A DNA stretch of 64,000 nucleotides from Tessaracoccus caeni (GCF_029211185.1 NZ_JARGDO010000001.1:33318-97317); one strand, 5' to 3'. Positions 1-9,012 are shown, numbered from the stretch's first letter. Notes: a model not told the origin generated them from the letters alone. Program-made: numbers and translations.

Positions 1-2358
1 CATCTCCTCCTGACGCTCGGTGACCTTCTCTGCGGCGTCCTTGCGGGCGTTCATCACCATGGTCTGGGTGACGGGCAATGGGATGGCGCGCAGCTCCTCG
101 ACGCTCTTCACCGGATCCTGCGAGCGCAGGTAGACGTCCAGGGTGGTGTCCTCATGCGTGAGGGAACCGATCAGTTCGCCGCGGACGGCACGCGCGACCA
201 CCTGGCCGATCTGGGCCTGCGTCAAGCCGTTGGTGGCGGCGACCTTGGCGTCGACGTCCACCGAGAGCATGTCGCGGGCATCGCCCAGATCGCTCGACGG
301 GGACGACAGGTCGTCGATGCCCTTCAACATGGCGAGCACCTGCTCGCTGCCCTTCGTCAGGGCCTCGGAGTCGGCGCTTTCCACGTAGAGCACCATCTGG
401 CTGGTCTGGTCGCTCATGCCGACGCCGACGTCGATGGTGCCGGCACCCACGAGCTCGGACAGCTTTTCGCGGATCGCGGCGGCGACCGCGCTGGTGTCGG
501 TGCCCGGCTTGAGGGTGGCGGTGAAGGTGGCCTGGTTGGTGCCGGTCTGGCTGCCCATGAAGATCGACGACGAGCCGCCGATCGACGTGGAGTAGGACTC
601 CACCTCGGCGACGTCCTTCAGCACGTTCTCGACCTTCGCCGCGGCGGCGTCGGTCTCCTCCAGCGGCGTGCCCTGCGGCAGCTTCTGGGTGACCTGCAGG
701 CTGTCCATGCCGGCCGATCCGATGAAGTCGGTCTTGAGGTACGGCGTGAGCGCCAGGGTGCCGGCGAAGATGCCGACGGCCAGCAGCAGCGTCACAACGC
801 GGTGCCGCAGTGACCATCCGAGCACCGGATTGTAGGCCTTGTGCAGCCAGGTGTTGGTCTCTTTGTCCTCGCTCGGCGGCTTCTTCTCCGACGGGCGCAT
901 GAACCAGGAGGCCAGCACCGGAACGACGGTGAGCGAGACCAGCAGCGAGGCCAGCAGCGCCACGGTGACGGTGAGCGCGAAGGGACGGAACATCTCCCCC
1001 GCCTGCCCGCCGACGAGGCCGATGGGCAGGAACACCGCCACCGTGGTCAGCGTCGAGCTGGTGATGGCGCCCGCCACCTCCTTCACGGCCGCGACGATGG
1101 AGCCTCGCCCCCATTCGCCGAGCGACTGATGGCGTTTGATGTTCTCGATCACGACGATGGAGTCGTCGACCACGCGACCGATCGCCACCGTCAACGCGCC
1201 AAGGGTGAGGATATTGAGCGTGTGCCCGCCGACCCACAGCCCGATCAGCGCCATCAGCAGCGCGAGCGGAATGGACACCGCGGTGATCAGCGTCGGGCGG
1301 ATGGAGCCGAGGAAGATCATGATCACGAGGATCGCCATCACCAGGCCGATGCCGCCCTCGACGCTCAGGTCGTGGATCGACTGCTCGATGAACGGCGACT
1401 GGTCGAACACGACGTCGAAAGAGGCTCCGCCGCCCAGTTGCTCGGAAAGATCGGCGACGGCGTCCTGCACCTCGTGAGAGATGGACACCGTGTTGGCGTC
1501 GGCGGTCTTGGTGACCGACAGCGTCAGCGACGGGCGGCCGTTGACCCGGCTGACGGATGCGGTCTCCACCGGCTGCTCCACCACCGTGGCGACGTCGCCG
1601 AGCACCACCGGACCGTCGCTGCCCTGCAGCATCAGGCCCTTGAGATCCTCGACCGACGAGAAGCTGGTTCCGGTCTGCACGTCCAGGTTGGCACCGTCGG
1701 CGTGTATGGTGCCCGACGGGATCGCGGTGCCGTTGGCCATGAAGAACTGGCCGATGGTGGCCGGGTCGACGCCTGCCTCGCGCAGGGTCTCGGGGTCGTA
1801 GGTGACGATCACCTCGTGGGTCTCCTGGCCGGTCAGGGCCACGTCGCGCACGCCATGGATGCCGCGCAGCGCCGGGAGCACGACGTCGTTGGCCTGCTGC
1901 GACAGCGTGGTGGCATCCACGTCGGAGGACAGCGCGAGGATCATCACGGGGACGTCGTCGATGCTGCCGGTGACCACCCGCGGGTCGAGGTTGGACGGCA
2001 AGCCCGCGGCCATCGCGTCGATGGCCGCGTTGACATTGGAGGCGATCTCGTCGGACTCGTAGTCGTAGTCCCACTGGATCGCCACCTGCGAGACGGAGCT
2101 GGAGCTGGTGGAGGTGACGTCGGTGATGCCATCCACGGCCTTGATCGCGGCTTCGATGGGCTTGGAGACCTCTTCCTCCACCACCTCGGGGCTCGCCCCT
2201 GGGTAGACGGTGACGACCGCGCCCTGCGGAACGCTCATCGACGGGATGAGCTCCTGCTTGAGGGCGCCCGCGGCATAGACGCCGAGGCCGATGGTGAGGA
2301 GGGAGAGCAGCAGCACCACCGTGCGGTGGGCAAGGCTCAGATTCGTCAGACGGCTCAT
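1..2358 (-). CDS. RND-family (HAE1-type) efflux transporter, 3' end outside window
   Basis: The reading frame is open from the ATG at 2358 to the left edge (786 codons), so the C-terminus is missing. The N-terminus (MSRLTNLSLAHRTVVLLLSL) is a first membrane helix, followed by a large periplasmic-type porter loop and then a helix bundle containing GRVVDDSIVVIENI, the conserved RND helix-4 motif with its paired acidic residues. This matches the AcrB/SwrC (HAE1) type of proton-driven efflux pump rather than MmpL. No membrane-fusion protein or outer-membrane channel gene is adjacent, as expected for a Gram-positive SwrC-like pump that may act alone. It is divergent from a MarR gene, which probably controls it. 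Substrate is unknown. Confidence 0.9.
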   Translation of the reverse strand, partial: MSRLTNLSLAHRTVVLLLSLLTIGLGVYAAGALKQELIPSMSVPQGAVVTVYPGASPEVVEEEVSKPIEAAIKAVDGITDVTSTSSSSVSQVAIQWDYDYESDEIASNVNAAIDAMAAGLPSNLDPRVVTGSIDDVPVMILALSSDVDATTLSQQANDVVLPALRGIHGVRDVALTGQETHEVIVTYDPETLREAGVDPATIGQFFMANGTAIPSGTIHADGANLDVQTGTSFSSVEDLKGLMLQGSDGPVVLGDVATVVEQPVETASVSRVNGRPSLTLSVTKTADANTVSISHEVQDAVADLSEQLGGGASFDVVFDQSPFIEQSIHDLSVEGGIGLVMAILVIMIFLGSIRPTLITAVSIPLALLMALIGLWVGGHTLNILTLGALTVAIGRVVDDSIVVIENIKRHQSLGEWGRGSIVAAVKEVAGAITSSTLTTVAVFLPIGLVGGQAGEMFRPFALTVTVALLASLLVSLTVVPVLASWFMRPSEKKPPSEDKETNTWLHKAYNPVLGWSLRHRVVTLLLAVGIFAGTLALTPYLKTDFIGSAGMDSLQVTQKLPQGTPLEETDAAAAKVENVLKDVAEVESYSTSIGGSSSIFMGSQTGTNQATFTATLKPGTDTSAVAAAIREKLSELVGAGTIDVGVGMSDQTSQMVLYVESADSEALTKGSEQVLAMLKGIDDLSSPSSDLGDARDMLSVDVDAKVAATNGLTQAQIGQVVARAVRGELIGSLTHEDTTLDVYLRSQDPVKSVEELRAIPLPVTQTMVMNARKDAAEKVTERQEEM

Positions 2359-2389
2359 TGCCCGTCCTTCCTTACGATGACCTCGGCTA

Positions 2390-2412
2390 TTGATTAGCCC
2401 AGCACTAATCAA
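2390..2412. promoter_or_regulatory. Palindromic operator candidate between the RND pump and MarR genes
   Basis: TTGATTAG and CTAATCAA form perfect 8-bp arms around a 7-bp spacer. The site lies 31 bp upstream of the pump start and 15 bp upstream of the MarR start. Its AT-rich sequence stands out from the surrounding GC-rich DNA. Spacing and symmetry fit a MarR-dimer site that represses both divergent genes. Confidence 0.65.
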
Positions 2413-2427
2413 CTTGAGGATGTTAGC

Positions 2428-2964
2428 ATGCGGCTAAGTAACGGAAAAACGATGTGCACCGAAGGCACCTGCAGGATGATGAGGAACATGATGAGGCCGT
2501 GCAGCTCCGGAGACCCTCAGCGCGACGCGCTGATCGAGGAGATCATGGGCCTCAACGACCGGATCCACGCGCGCGCGATGCAGCTGCTCGGGCCGGTCGA
2601 GCTGCCCGAGGATCTCACCATGCAGCAGATGCGGGTGCTCGGCGTCGTCGGTCATGAGCCCGGCCTCACCGGCCAAGAGCTGAGCGCGCGCCTCTCCGTC
2701 AGCGCGCCGACGGCCAGCGGTCTCGTCGACCGGCTCTCCGCGAAGGGCCTCGTCGCCCGAGTAGAGGATCCCGACGACCGGCGCGTGCGTCGGATCGAAC
2801 TCACCGACGCCGGCCGGCACCTGCTGAGCGGCATCGACTCCGTCTTCGACCAGATGATCCAGACCATCGTGCCCGCGATCGCCGTCGACGATCTCCGCAC
2901 CATCCGCGACGCCACCACCGCGATGCTGAACGCCGTCGAGAAGGCCCTCGACGAGCGGGACTGA
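2428..2964 (+). CDS. MarR-family transcriptional regulator with Cys/Met-rich N-terminus
   Basis: This 178-residue protein has the MarR winged helix: LTGQELSARLSVSAPTASGL is the helix-turn-helix region and EDPDDRRVRRIELTDAG the beta-wing. GAGGA sits 7 nt before the ATG at 2428 and supports that start; an internal ATG at 2452 is the alternative. The first ~28 residues are unusual for MarR, with three Cys and seven Met (MCTEGTCRMMRNMMRPC) ahead of the usual dimerisation helix. That could bind a metal or sense oxidants, but this is inference. It probably represses itself and the divergent RND pump through the palindrome at 2390-2412. Confidence 0.88.
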   Translation: MRLSNGKTMCTEGTCRMMRNMMRPCSSGDPQRDALIEEIMGLNDRIHARAMQLLGPVELPEDLTMQQMRVLGVVGHEPGLTGQELSARLSVSAPTASGLVDRLSAKGLVARVEDPDDRRVRRIELTDAGRHLLSGIDSVFDQMIQTIVPAIAVDDLRTIRDATTAMLNAVEKALDERD

Positions 2965-2980
2965 CCCCCTTAGGCAGGGC

Positions 2981-4756
2981 TCAGGCGAGGAGCGCCTGAA
3001 CCTCCGCAACGGCGTCCTCGACGGCGACCTCGCGCTTCTCACCCGTAGCGCGCACCCGCACCTCGACCTTGCCCTCGGCCAGGCCGCGCCCGACGACGAC
3101 GATCACCGGCATGCCCATGATCTCGGCGTCGGCGAACTTCACGCCGGGGCTGGCCTTGCGGTCGTCGTAGAGCACGTCCAGGCCGGTGGCCGAGATCTTC
3201 TCCGCCAACTCCTCGGCCGCAGCGAACAACTCGGTGCCCTTGCCCGTCGCCACCAGATGCACCTGGTACGGCGCCAGCGTCGCGGGCCAGCTGAGGCCCT
3301 TGTCGTCGCAGGTCGCCTCCGCCACGGCCGCCACCGCACGCGAGACGCCCACTCCGTAGGAGCCCATGGTGACGGTGACCAGCTTGCCGTTCTGGTCCAG
3401 CACCTTCAGGCCCAGCGCCTCCGCGTAGCGGCGGCCGAGCTGGAAGATGTGTCCCATCTCGATGCCACGAGCGAGGGTCAGCGCCCCAGTGCCGTCGGGC
3501 GACGGGTCGCCCTCGCGCACCTCGGCGACGTCGATCACGCCGTCGGCGACGAAGTCGCGCCCGGCCGTCACGCCCACCAGGTGCTTGTCGGCCACGTTGG
3601 CGCCTGTCGCCCAGACGGTGCCGTCCACGACGCGCGGGTCGACGAGATACTCGATCTTCGTGAGGGATTCGGCGCCCAGCACGCGGGTACCGTCGAGCGA
3701 GACCGGCGAGATGTAGCCGACCACCAGGTCGGGGTAGCGCTCGAAGTCCTCCGGCTTGAAAGGCTCGCTGGTGGCGGGCTCCAGCGCGGCCTCGAGGCGC
3801 TTCATGTCCACCTCGCGGTCGCCCGGCAGGCCGATCGCCAGCGCGCGCGTCTTGCCGCCGGGCTCGGTGACCTTCAGGATCAGGTTCTTCAGCGTGTCGG
3901 CACCGGTCCAGGCGTTCTCGCGCGGCAGGTCGCGGTTGAGGATCTCCACGACCGCGTCGATGGTGCCGGCATCCGGGGTGTCCACCAAGGCCATCGCGGG
4001 CGCATCGTCGATCGGCAGCGGCTCCGGCGCAAGGATCCGCACGGCCTCGACGTTGGCCGCGTAGCCGCCGGGCGAGCGCACGAAGGTGTCCTCACCGTTG
4101 GCAGCGACGGCCAGGAACTCCTCGGACTTCGACCCGCCCATCGCGCCCGCCATGGCCGAGACGATCACGTACTCCAGACCGAGGCGCTCGAAGATGCGCT
4201 GGTAGGCACCGCGGTGCGCCTGGTAGCTCACCTCGAGGCCCGCGTCGTCGATGTCGAAGGAGTAAGAGTCCTTCATGACGAACTCGCGCCCGCGGAGCAG
4301 GCCCGCGCGAGGCCGCGCCTCGTCGCGGTACTTGGTCTGCACCTGGTAGAGCGACAGCGGCAGATCCTTGTACGACGAGTACAGATCCTTCACCTGCAGG
4401 GTGAACATCTCCTCGTGCGTGGGGCCGAGCAGCATGTCAGCGCCCTTGCGGTCCTTGAGCCGGAACAGGTTGTCGCCGTACTCGGTCCAGCGGTTGGTGA
4501 GCTCATAGGGTTCACGCGGAAGCAGGGCGGGGAAGCTCAGCTCCTGGGCGCCGATGGCCTCCATCTCCTCGCGCACGATCGCCTCGACCTTGCGCAGCAC
4601 CCTCAAACCCAGCGGCAGCCAGGTGTAGACGCCGGGGGCGGCGCGACGGATGTAGCCGGCGCGCACGAGCCAGCGGTGGCTCGGCACTTCGGCGTCGGCG
4701 GGATCCTCACGAAGGGTGCGGACGAAGAGAGACGACAGCTTGGCAATCACAGCCAT
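2981..4756 (-). CDS. proS: Prolyl-tRNA synthetase
   Basis: The 591-residue product is a class II synthetase of the bacterial type that carries the INS editing insertion. Seen in order are the N-terminal motif 1 region ([20 protein letters not shown]), motif 2 ([21 protein letters not shown]), a long insertion (about residues 225-380) and the C-terminal anticodon-binding domain. It charges tRNA-Pro in the cytoplasm. Motif 3 ([10 protein letters not shown]) is intact. It converges on the MarR gene with a 16-bp gap and diverges from the downstream ATPase gene, with starts only 30 bp apart. Confidence 0.97.
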   Translation of the reverse strand: MAVIAKLSSLFVRTLREDPADAEVPSHRWLVRAGYIRRAAPGVYTWLPLGLRVLRKVEAIVREEMEAIGAQELSFPALLPREPYELTNRWTEYGDNLFRLKDRKGADMLLGPTHEEMFTLQVKDLYSSYKDLPLSLYQVQTKYRDEARPRAGLLRGREFVMKDSYSFDIDDAGLEVSYQAHRGAYQRIFERLGLEYVIVSAMAGAMGGSKSEEFLAVAANGEDTFVRSPGGYAANVEAVRILAPEPLPIDDAPAMALVDTPDAGTIDAVVEILNRDLPRENAWTGADTLKNLILKVTEPGGKTRALAIGLPGDREVDMKRLEAALEPATSEPFKPEDFERYPDLVVGYISPVSLDGTRVLGAESLTKIEYLVDPRVVDGTVWATGANVADKHLVGVTAGRDFVADGVIDVAEVREGDPSPDGTGALTLARGIEMGHIFQLGRRYAEALGLKVLDQNGKLVTVTMGSYGVGVSRAVAAVAEATCDDKGLSWPATLAPYQVHLVATGKGTELFAAAEELAEKISATGLDVLYDDRKASPGVKFADAEIMGMPVIVVVGRGLAEGKVEVRVRATGEKREVAVEDAVAEVQALLA

Positions 4757-4773
4757 ACACTATCGGCTGAGAC

Positions 4774-4779
4774 TAGGCT
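4774..4779 (+). promoter_or_regulatory. -10 box of a probable leaderless promoter (AAA ATPase gene)
   Basis: TAGGCT ends 7 nt before the ATG at 4787, so transcription would begin at or next to the start codon. No Shine-Dalgarno sequence is visible. TANNNT followed by a start codon at this spacing is the known hallmark of leaderless mRNAs in actinobacteria. Confidence 0.5.
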
Positions 4780-4786
4780 GGCACGT

Positions 4787-6028
4787 ATGACACCACCGCG
4801 GCTTGGCCGACTGCACTTCTCGGGACTCACCTCCCTTCGTGATGTCGAGCTTGAATTGGCCACCGATGTCACTGTCCTCATTGGCGCCAATGGCTCGGGC
4901 AAGTCGAACCTCGTCACCGCCCTGGAGCTTCTCAGTCGAATCCTCGACGGCCAACTCCAAGACACGCTGCTTCAGCGCGGGGGGTTCGGCCGACACCTGC
5001 ACGTCGCCCCGAAACCAGCAGACGACGCCGAGCGCATCTCACTCATCGTCTGGAGCGACCAGGACGCAGATGGTGTCTACAACGGATACCGTGCCGAGTT
5101 GGAGAGCACCGTCGATGATGCACCCGTTCTGCGGGAGACGGTCTTTCCCCGCAGCGCTGTCAAGCCTCCAAAGGGGCCCTCTGGCGAGACCTTCGGAAGG
5201 TCCAGGGAGTCGGTTCTATCCATAACGCAATCCAATGAACGGCTGGAGCATTTCCTCGGCACCGTTCGTCCTCTGCTTGATGGCATACGCGTCTATCACT
5301 TCGACGATGTCGGCGCGACCGCGCCAACCAAGAAGTGGCATTCCGTCGACGATGACGTCATCCTCCACGCCGATGCCGGCAACCTCGCCCCCTATCTCTT
5401 GCGGCTTAAGTCCGAGCACCCCGGGGCGTATCAGAGAATCGTCACCGTCATCCGGAATGTCGCTCCCTTCTTCGATGACTTCGTCCTAAAGCCGAACTCC
5501 TCAGAACAGATCCGACTGAGATGGCGACAACGAGGGATCAGCGATCGTGTCTTCAGCGCGAGTGAGCTGAGCGACGGAACCCTGCGGTTCGCCTGCTTGG
5601 CGACCCTGCTCCTTTCCCCTGACGCACCACGGGTGATCGTGCTCGACGAGCCCGAATTAGGCCTGCATCCGTTCGCCATCACCCAGTTGGCTGCACTCAT
5701 CCGGCAGGCAACTGTACGCGGGCGCCAAGCGATCGTCGCGACGCAATCGGCGCTCCTGCTCGATGAGTTTCCGCTGGAGAGCGTTGCGCTGCTGGACAGA
5801 AAGGATGGGGCCACCACGGTGAGCCGCCCTGACCCGGCGGCCTTGGAGGCGTTCGTCGACGAGTACTCGCTCTCCGATCTGTGGCAGATGAACATCCTCC
5901 ACACCGGGACGAGTCTTGGCAGGCCCTGTCCTGCACGAGTTGGAGACCTTGGTGATCGCCGCGATCGCCACTGGTCAAACGTACGCAGAGAGCTATGTGG
6001 TGAAAGAGGCCCGAACCGCCATCAGTAA
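4787..6028 (+). CDS. AAA/ABC-type ATPase of the OLD/RecF-like family, probably with a scrambled C-terminus
   Basis: The protein has Walker A (GANGSGKS, residues 33-40), an ABC-like signature (SASELSDGTLRF) and Walker B (VIVLDEPELGLHP), the layout of stand-alone OLD-like ATPases found beside effector genes in phage-defence cassettes. Family members are usually about 370 residues and end soon after an LSDLW-like motif, which here occurs near residue 365. The remaining ~45 residues are rich in R, G and P and read a neighbouring gene fragment out of frame. The codons (many A/T-ending) look less GC-biased than those of proS, which suggests horizontal acquisition. In-frame codons continue upstream to 3257, but that stretch is antisense to proS and not coding. 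It may no longer be functional because its partner is broken. Confidence 0.75.
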   Translation: MTPPRLGRLHFSGLTSLRDVELELATDVTVLIGANGSGKSNLVTALELLSRILDGQLQDTLLQRGGFGRHLHVAPKPADDAERISLIVWSDQDADGVYNGYRAELESTVDDAPVLRETVFPRSAVKPPKGPSGETFGRSRESVLSITQSNERLEHFLGTVRPLLDGIRVYHFDDVGATAPTKKWHSVDDDVILHADAGNLAPYLLRLKSEHPGAYQRIVTVIRNVAPFFDDFVLKPNSSEQIRLRWRQRGISDRVFSASELSDGTLRFACLATLLLSPDAPRVIVLDEPELGLHPFAITQLAALIRQATVRGRQAIVATQSALLLDEFPLESVALLDRKDGATTVSRPDPAALEAFVDEYSLSDLWQMNILHTGTSLGRPCPARVGDLGDRRDRHWSNVRRELCGERGPNRHQ

Positions 6029-6233
6029 AACTGGCGGAGACGTCGAGTTGGTCAACGGTGGTTCCACTACTGCGCCGTCTAAACGGCTCATCACATGGTG
6101 GCCGGAGTATCAGAAGGCACTCTATGGCCCCGTACTGCTATCTCAGCCCTTGTGGGGCGACATCGCCAGACAATGCCCCACCTTCGAGAAGTGGTGGAAT
6201 CAGCTGCTGTCGCCCGATCCCAGAACCCCGTAA
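5916..6233 (+). pseudogene. DUF4276 protein, C-terminal remnant
   Basis: Read from TTG at 5916, the 105-codon frame resembles the last half of DUF4276 proteins: a HELETLVIA segment (usually HEFE-L), then TAPSKRLITWWPEYQKALYGP and a CPTFEKWWNQL ending. Family members are about 200 residues, and the N-terminal half is absent. The fragment overlaps the end of the ATPase frame in another frame, so a deletion appears to have joined the two genes around 5905-5925. DUF4276 proteins commonly lie directly downstream of OLD-like ATPases, which makes this the lost partner of the preceding gene. The family match is from memory of conserved motifs. Confidence 0.65.
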
Positions 6234-6255
6234 CCGAGGTAGCCTGGCGCGCCGA

Positions 6256-6720
6256 TCACGGGTACTGCCCCTCGGCGGCAGCCTTGGCGATCACCAGATC
6301 CTGCCAGGACATGCCCACCGTCTTGAAGACGTTCGGCCGGTCGGCGGCGCGCTGCACGTCGCCACGAACCACCTGACGGATGGCCACGAGATCGGACGTC
6401 GAGAGAGCCCCCTCCTTGATAGCCATCATCACGTCGCCAGCCTCGCGCAGCGCCGTGGCCACGTCTTCGACGACGACCCGCGAGCGCCCCATCAGCGCGC
6501 TATCGAGTTCGCGTCGGTCGGGCTCGTGCGAGCCGATCGCCACAACACAGGCGCCGTCGCGCACCAGCGAGCCATCGAACAAGGGTTCGGCGGCCGAGGT
6601 GCAGCAGAGGATCACGTCGCTGTCGGCCACCGCGGACGGCATGATCAGCAGCTGACCTGCGCCGGCCGCCGGGCGCCCTCCGGCGAGACCCTGCGCAGGA
6701 TCTCGCCGGAGTCGACCCAC
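6256..6720 (-). pseudogene. Ornithine cyclodeaminase/mu-crystallin family, C-terminal fragment
   Basis: From about residue 25 on, this frame matches the C-terminal third of ornithine cyclodeaminase-like enzymes: AVADSDVILCCTS, GACVVAIGSHEPDRRELD, VVEDVATALREAGDV and the terminal FKTVGMSWQDLVIAK. Full-length members are about 310-330 residues; here about 130 remain. The upstream part (AQGLAGGRPAAGAG) reads like noise and starts right at the stop codon of the MHS transporter gene. The Rossmann nucleotide-binding glycine motif and the N-terminal half are missing, so the gene is 5'-truncated and almost certainly inactive. Only 22 bp separate its stop from that of the convergent DUF4276 remnant. 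Confidence 0.75.
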
Positions 6721-8046
6721 CTAGGCTTCGTCGGCATGGTCCTCGGCGATGGCGATGTACTTGGCGAAGTACGCCGCGACGAAGGAGATCGCGCAGATGG
6801 CGGCCATGTAGATCGCGACCGGCACCCAGCTGCCGTCATAGGCCGCCACTAGAGCGACGGCGATCATCGGGGCGGTGCCCGAGAACAGCGCCGAGCCGAT
6901 CTGGTAGCCGAGCGTCACGCCGGTGTAGCGCACCTCGGCGCTGAAGGTCTCCGACATCATGGTGCCGAGCGTCGCGGTGACCGGAGCCCAGGCGATGCCG
7001 AGGCCCAGGATCGAGGCCACGATCAGCAGCGGCACCGAGCCCGTCTCGACCAGCATGAAGTAGACGAAGCCGATCACGCCCAGTACCGCGACGCCGATCA
7101 TGTACATCGGACGGCGCCCTGTGGTGTCCGACCACTTGCCGAACAGTGGCACCAGGATGCTGGCCACCAGGGCGCCCCACAGCACGGCACTCAGCGCGTC
7201 GGCGCGGTCGTAGTTCAGCGGCTCGCCCGTGGCGTAGGCGATGATGAAGGTCACGAAGATGTAGAACGGTGCGGTCTCGGCGGCCTTGGTGCCCACCGCG
7301 ACGAGCACGGCGCGCCAGTGCTTGGTGAACGCGGTGACCAGCGGGATCTTGGCCACCTTGTCCTTCTTCTTCATCGCCTTGAAGGACGGGGTCTCGTCGA
7401 GGCCCTTGCGGATCCACAAGCCGATGAACACCAGCACGATCGACGCGACGAACGGGATGCGCCACCCCCACGACTCGAACTGCTCATTGGGCAGCAGGTT
7501 GGCCAGCAGCACCGCGCCGTTGCCCAGCAGCAGGCCGACGGTGACGCCGATCTGCGGTATCGAGCCGAAGAAGCCGCGCCGGTGCTTGGGTGCGTATTCA
7601 TAGGCCAGCAGCAGCGCGCCGCCCCACTCGCCGCCGATCGCCAGGCCCTGAAGGACGCGGAAGGTGTAGAGCAGGATGGGCGCCGCCATGCCGATCTGGG
7701 CGTAGGTGGGCAACAGGCCGATGGCCACCGTGCCGAGACCCATGATGGTGAGCGTCGCCACCAGCGTGACCTTCCGGCCGACGCGGTCGCCGATGTGGGC
7801 GAAGAAGGCACCGCCGAAGGGGCGCACCACGAAGGTCAGCAGGTTGCCGAAATAGGCGAGCATCAGCGCCAGGAATGGGTCGTCGACGCCGAAGAACTGC
7901 TTGTTGAAGATGATGGGCGCGACGCTGGCATAGAGCAGGAAGTCGTACCACTCGATGGCGCTGCCGGACAGCGAGCCGATCAGCACGCGCCTGTTGGTGA
8001 CGGCTGCCGCCACCTTCTCGTTCGGGGGTGAGGTGTCGCTCGACAT
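6721..8046 (-). CDS. MFS transporter, metabolite:H+ symporter (MHS/ProP-like) family
   Basis: The product is a 441-residue, 12-helix permease. SGSAIEWYDFLLYASVAPI at the N-terminus is the MHS-family signature of helix 1, and GDRVGRK in loop 2-3 is the major-facilitator motif. MHS proteins import small organic acids, shikimate, proline/betaine or similar solutes with protons; the sequence does not tell which. I chose the ATG at 8046 (MSSDTSPPNE) because an AGGAAAGGA ribosome-binding site precedes it; an in-frame start at 8073 exists. The truncated ornithine cyclodeaminase fragment directly downstream may once have shared its operon. Confidence 0.92.
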   Translation of the reverse strand: MSSDTSPPNEKVAAAVTNRRVLIGSLSGSAIEWYDFLLYASVAPIIFNKQFFGVDDPFLALMLAYFGNLLTFVVRPFGGAFFAHIGDRVGRKVTLVATLTIMGLGTVAIGLLPTYAQIGMAAPILLYTFRVLQGLAIGGEWGGALLLAYEYAPKHRRGFFGSIPQIGVTVGLLLGNGAVLLANLLPNEQFESWGWRIPFVASIVLVFIGLWIRKGLDETPSFKAMKKKDKVAKIPLVTAFTKHWRAVLVAVGTKAAETAPFYIFVTFIIAYATGEPLNYDRADALSAVLWGALVASILVPLFGKWSDTTGRRPMYMIGVAVLGVIGFVYFMLVETGSVPLLIVASILGLGIAWAPVTATLGTMMSETFSAEVRYTGVTLGYQIGSALFSGTAPMIAVALVAAYDGSWVPVAIYMAAICAISFVAAYFAKYIAIAEDHADEA

Positions 8047-8122
8047 GCGCTGTCCTTTCCTCGGATCGACCATCCGGAACGGCGACAGCCTAGCGGGCGT
8101 CTCCTACATTACGTAAGAGTCC

Positions 8123-8956
8123 CTAATAGTGGATGGTCGAGAGCGACCCCATTTCGACGAAGCCCAGCCGCTCGTAGGAGCGGATCGCGGGGGCATTGAA
8201 GTCGTTGACGTACAAGGACACCAGCGGGAAACTCGCCATCACCTGGCGCAGCATTCCGGCCAGGCCGGGCACTGCGATCCCCTGTCCCCGTCGTTTCGGA
8301 TGCACCCACACGCCCTGCAACTGGACTTGCCCGCGATGCTTGGGACCGAGGTCGGCCTTGAAGATCACCACGCCGTCCTCGACGATGCCGTACGCGTCGC
8401 CGTTCTCGATGCGCTGCGCCACGAAGGTGTCATACCCGGGCCCGTACTTGTAGGGCGAGGAACCGATCTCCTCGGTGTACATGTGTACCGACGCCTCGAG
8501 GTAGCTCTGGTAGTGCTCGAAGGTGAGCTGGACGACGCGCGGGTCGGCGGCGCAGGCCGGCGGTTCGTCGAGCACCATCAACGGCTGCCGGCGCCTGATG
8601 TTGGAGGTCCGCCCCCACGTCATCGGGAAGCGCTGCTCGAGCCCGACGAAGATGCCGAGGGCGGCGAAACTCGGGCCGAGGATGGAGGTGGCGCGGCGAC
8701 GCGAGCCCAGCTTGTCCACGAAGGCCGGAATGGCCTCGGGATCGATGCCCGTCGCGAAGACCGTGCCTCCGTCGAGCAGCAGCGCGGTGATCTCACCGTC
8801 GCGCTCGAACGCGTGCAGCAAGCCCAGCCGGCGCCGATCGAGCCCCCACTGGCCGACCTTTGCGCTCAGGAAGAGGTTCTCCACCGGCGACGTCTCGAGG
8901 AAGCGCAGCGCCAGATGCTGGTCACCTGCACCGAGGGTGCGCAATCTGCCGGACAT
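8123..8956 (-). CDS. GNAT family N-acetyltransferase with N-terminal DUF4081 domain
   Basis: The 277-residue protein has two parts: an N-terminal DUF4081-type region (ENLFLSAKVGQWGL..) and a C-terminal GNAT fold with the acetyl-CoA loop motif (VHPKRRGQGIA, about residues 219-229) and the terminal YVNDFNAPAIRSYERLGF helix. The family is conserved in actinobacteria directly downstream of ispG, exactly as here, but its acceptor substrate is not known. A TAAGGT box lies 7 nt before the ATG, so the gene seems to have its own leaderless transcript although it sits only 56 bp from ispG on the same strand. Confidence 0.88.
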   Translation of the reverse strand: MSGRLRTLGAGDQHLALRFLETSPVENLFLSAKVGQWGLDRRRLGLLHAFERDGEITALLLDGGTVFATGIDPEAIPAFVDKLGSRRRATSILGPSFAALGIFVGLEQRFPMTWGRTSNIRRRQPLMVLDEPPACAADPRVVQLTFEHYQSYLEASVHMYTEEIGSSPYKYGPGYDTFVAQRIENGDAYGIVEDGVVIFKADLGPKHRGQVQLQGVWVHPKRRGQGIAVPGLAGMLRQVMASFPLVSLYVNDFNAPAIRSYERLGFVEMGSLSTIHY

Positions 8957-8963
8957 GGAGGCA

Positions 8964-8969
8964 ACCTTA
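8964..8969 (-). promoter_or_regulatory. -10 box of a probable leaderless promoter (GNAT gene)
   Basis: On the minus strand TAAGGT is followed by 7 nt and then the ATG at 8956. The intervening TGCCTCC is not a ribosome-binding site. Confidence 0.5.
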
Positions 8970-9012
8970 GGGGGTCGAAGGCCTCGGCCGCGGGCGTTGG
9001 CGCGCAGCCCGG

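Noticed and set aside
841..2397. Long plus-strand frame opposite the RND pump
   Set aside because: It is antisense to a clear RND transporter and has repetitive His/Asp/Arg composition with no recognisable motif.
3257..4786. In-frame N-terminal extension of the ATPase over proS
   Set aside because: The extension is low-complexity antisense of proS; the ATPase fold begins at 4787 just behind a TANNNT box.
5905..6720. Insertion sequence or integrase in the gene-remnant region
   Set aside because: No transposase, terminal inverted repeats or target-site duplication could be seen; simple deletions explain the two fragments.
8109..8116. TTACGTAA palindrome upstream of the MHS transporter
   Set aside because: It is only 8 bp with no second copy nearby and could occur by chance; not enough to call an operator.
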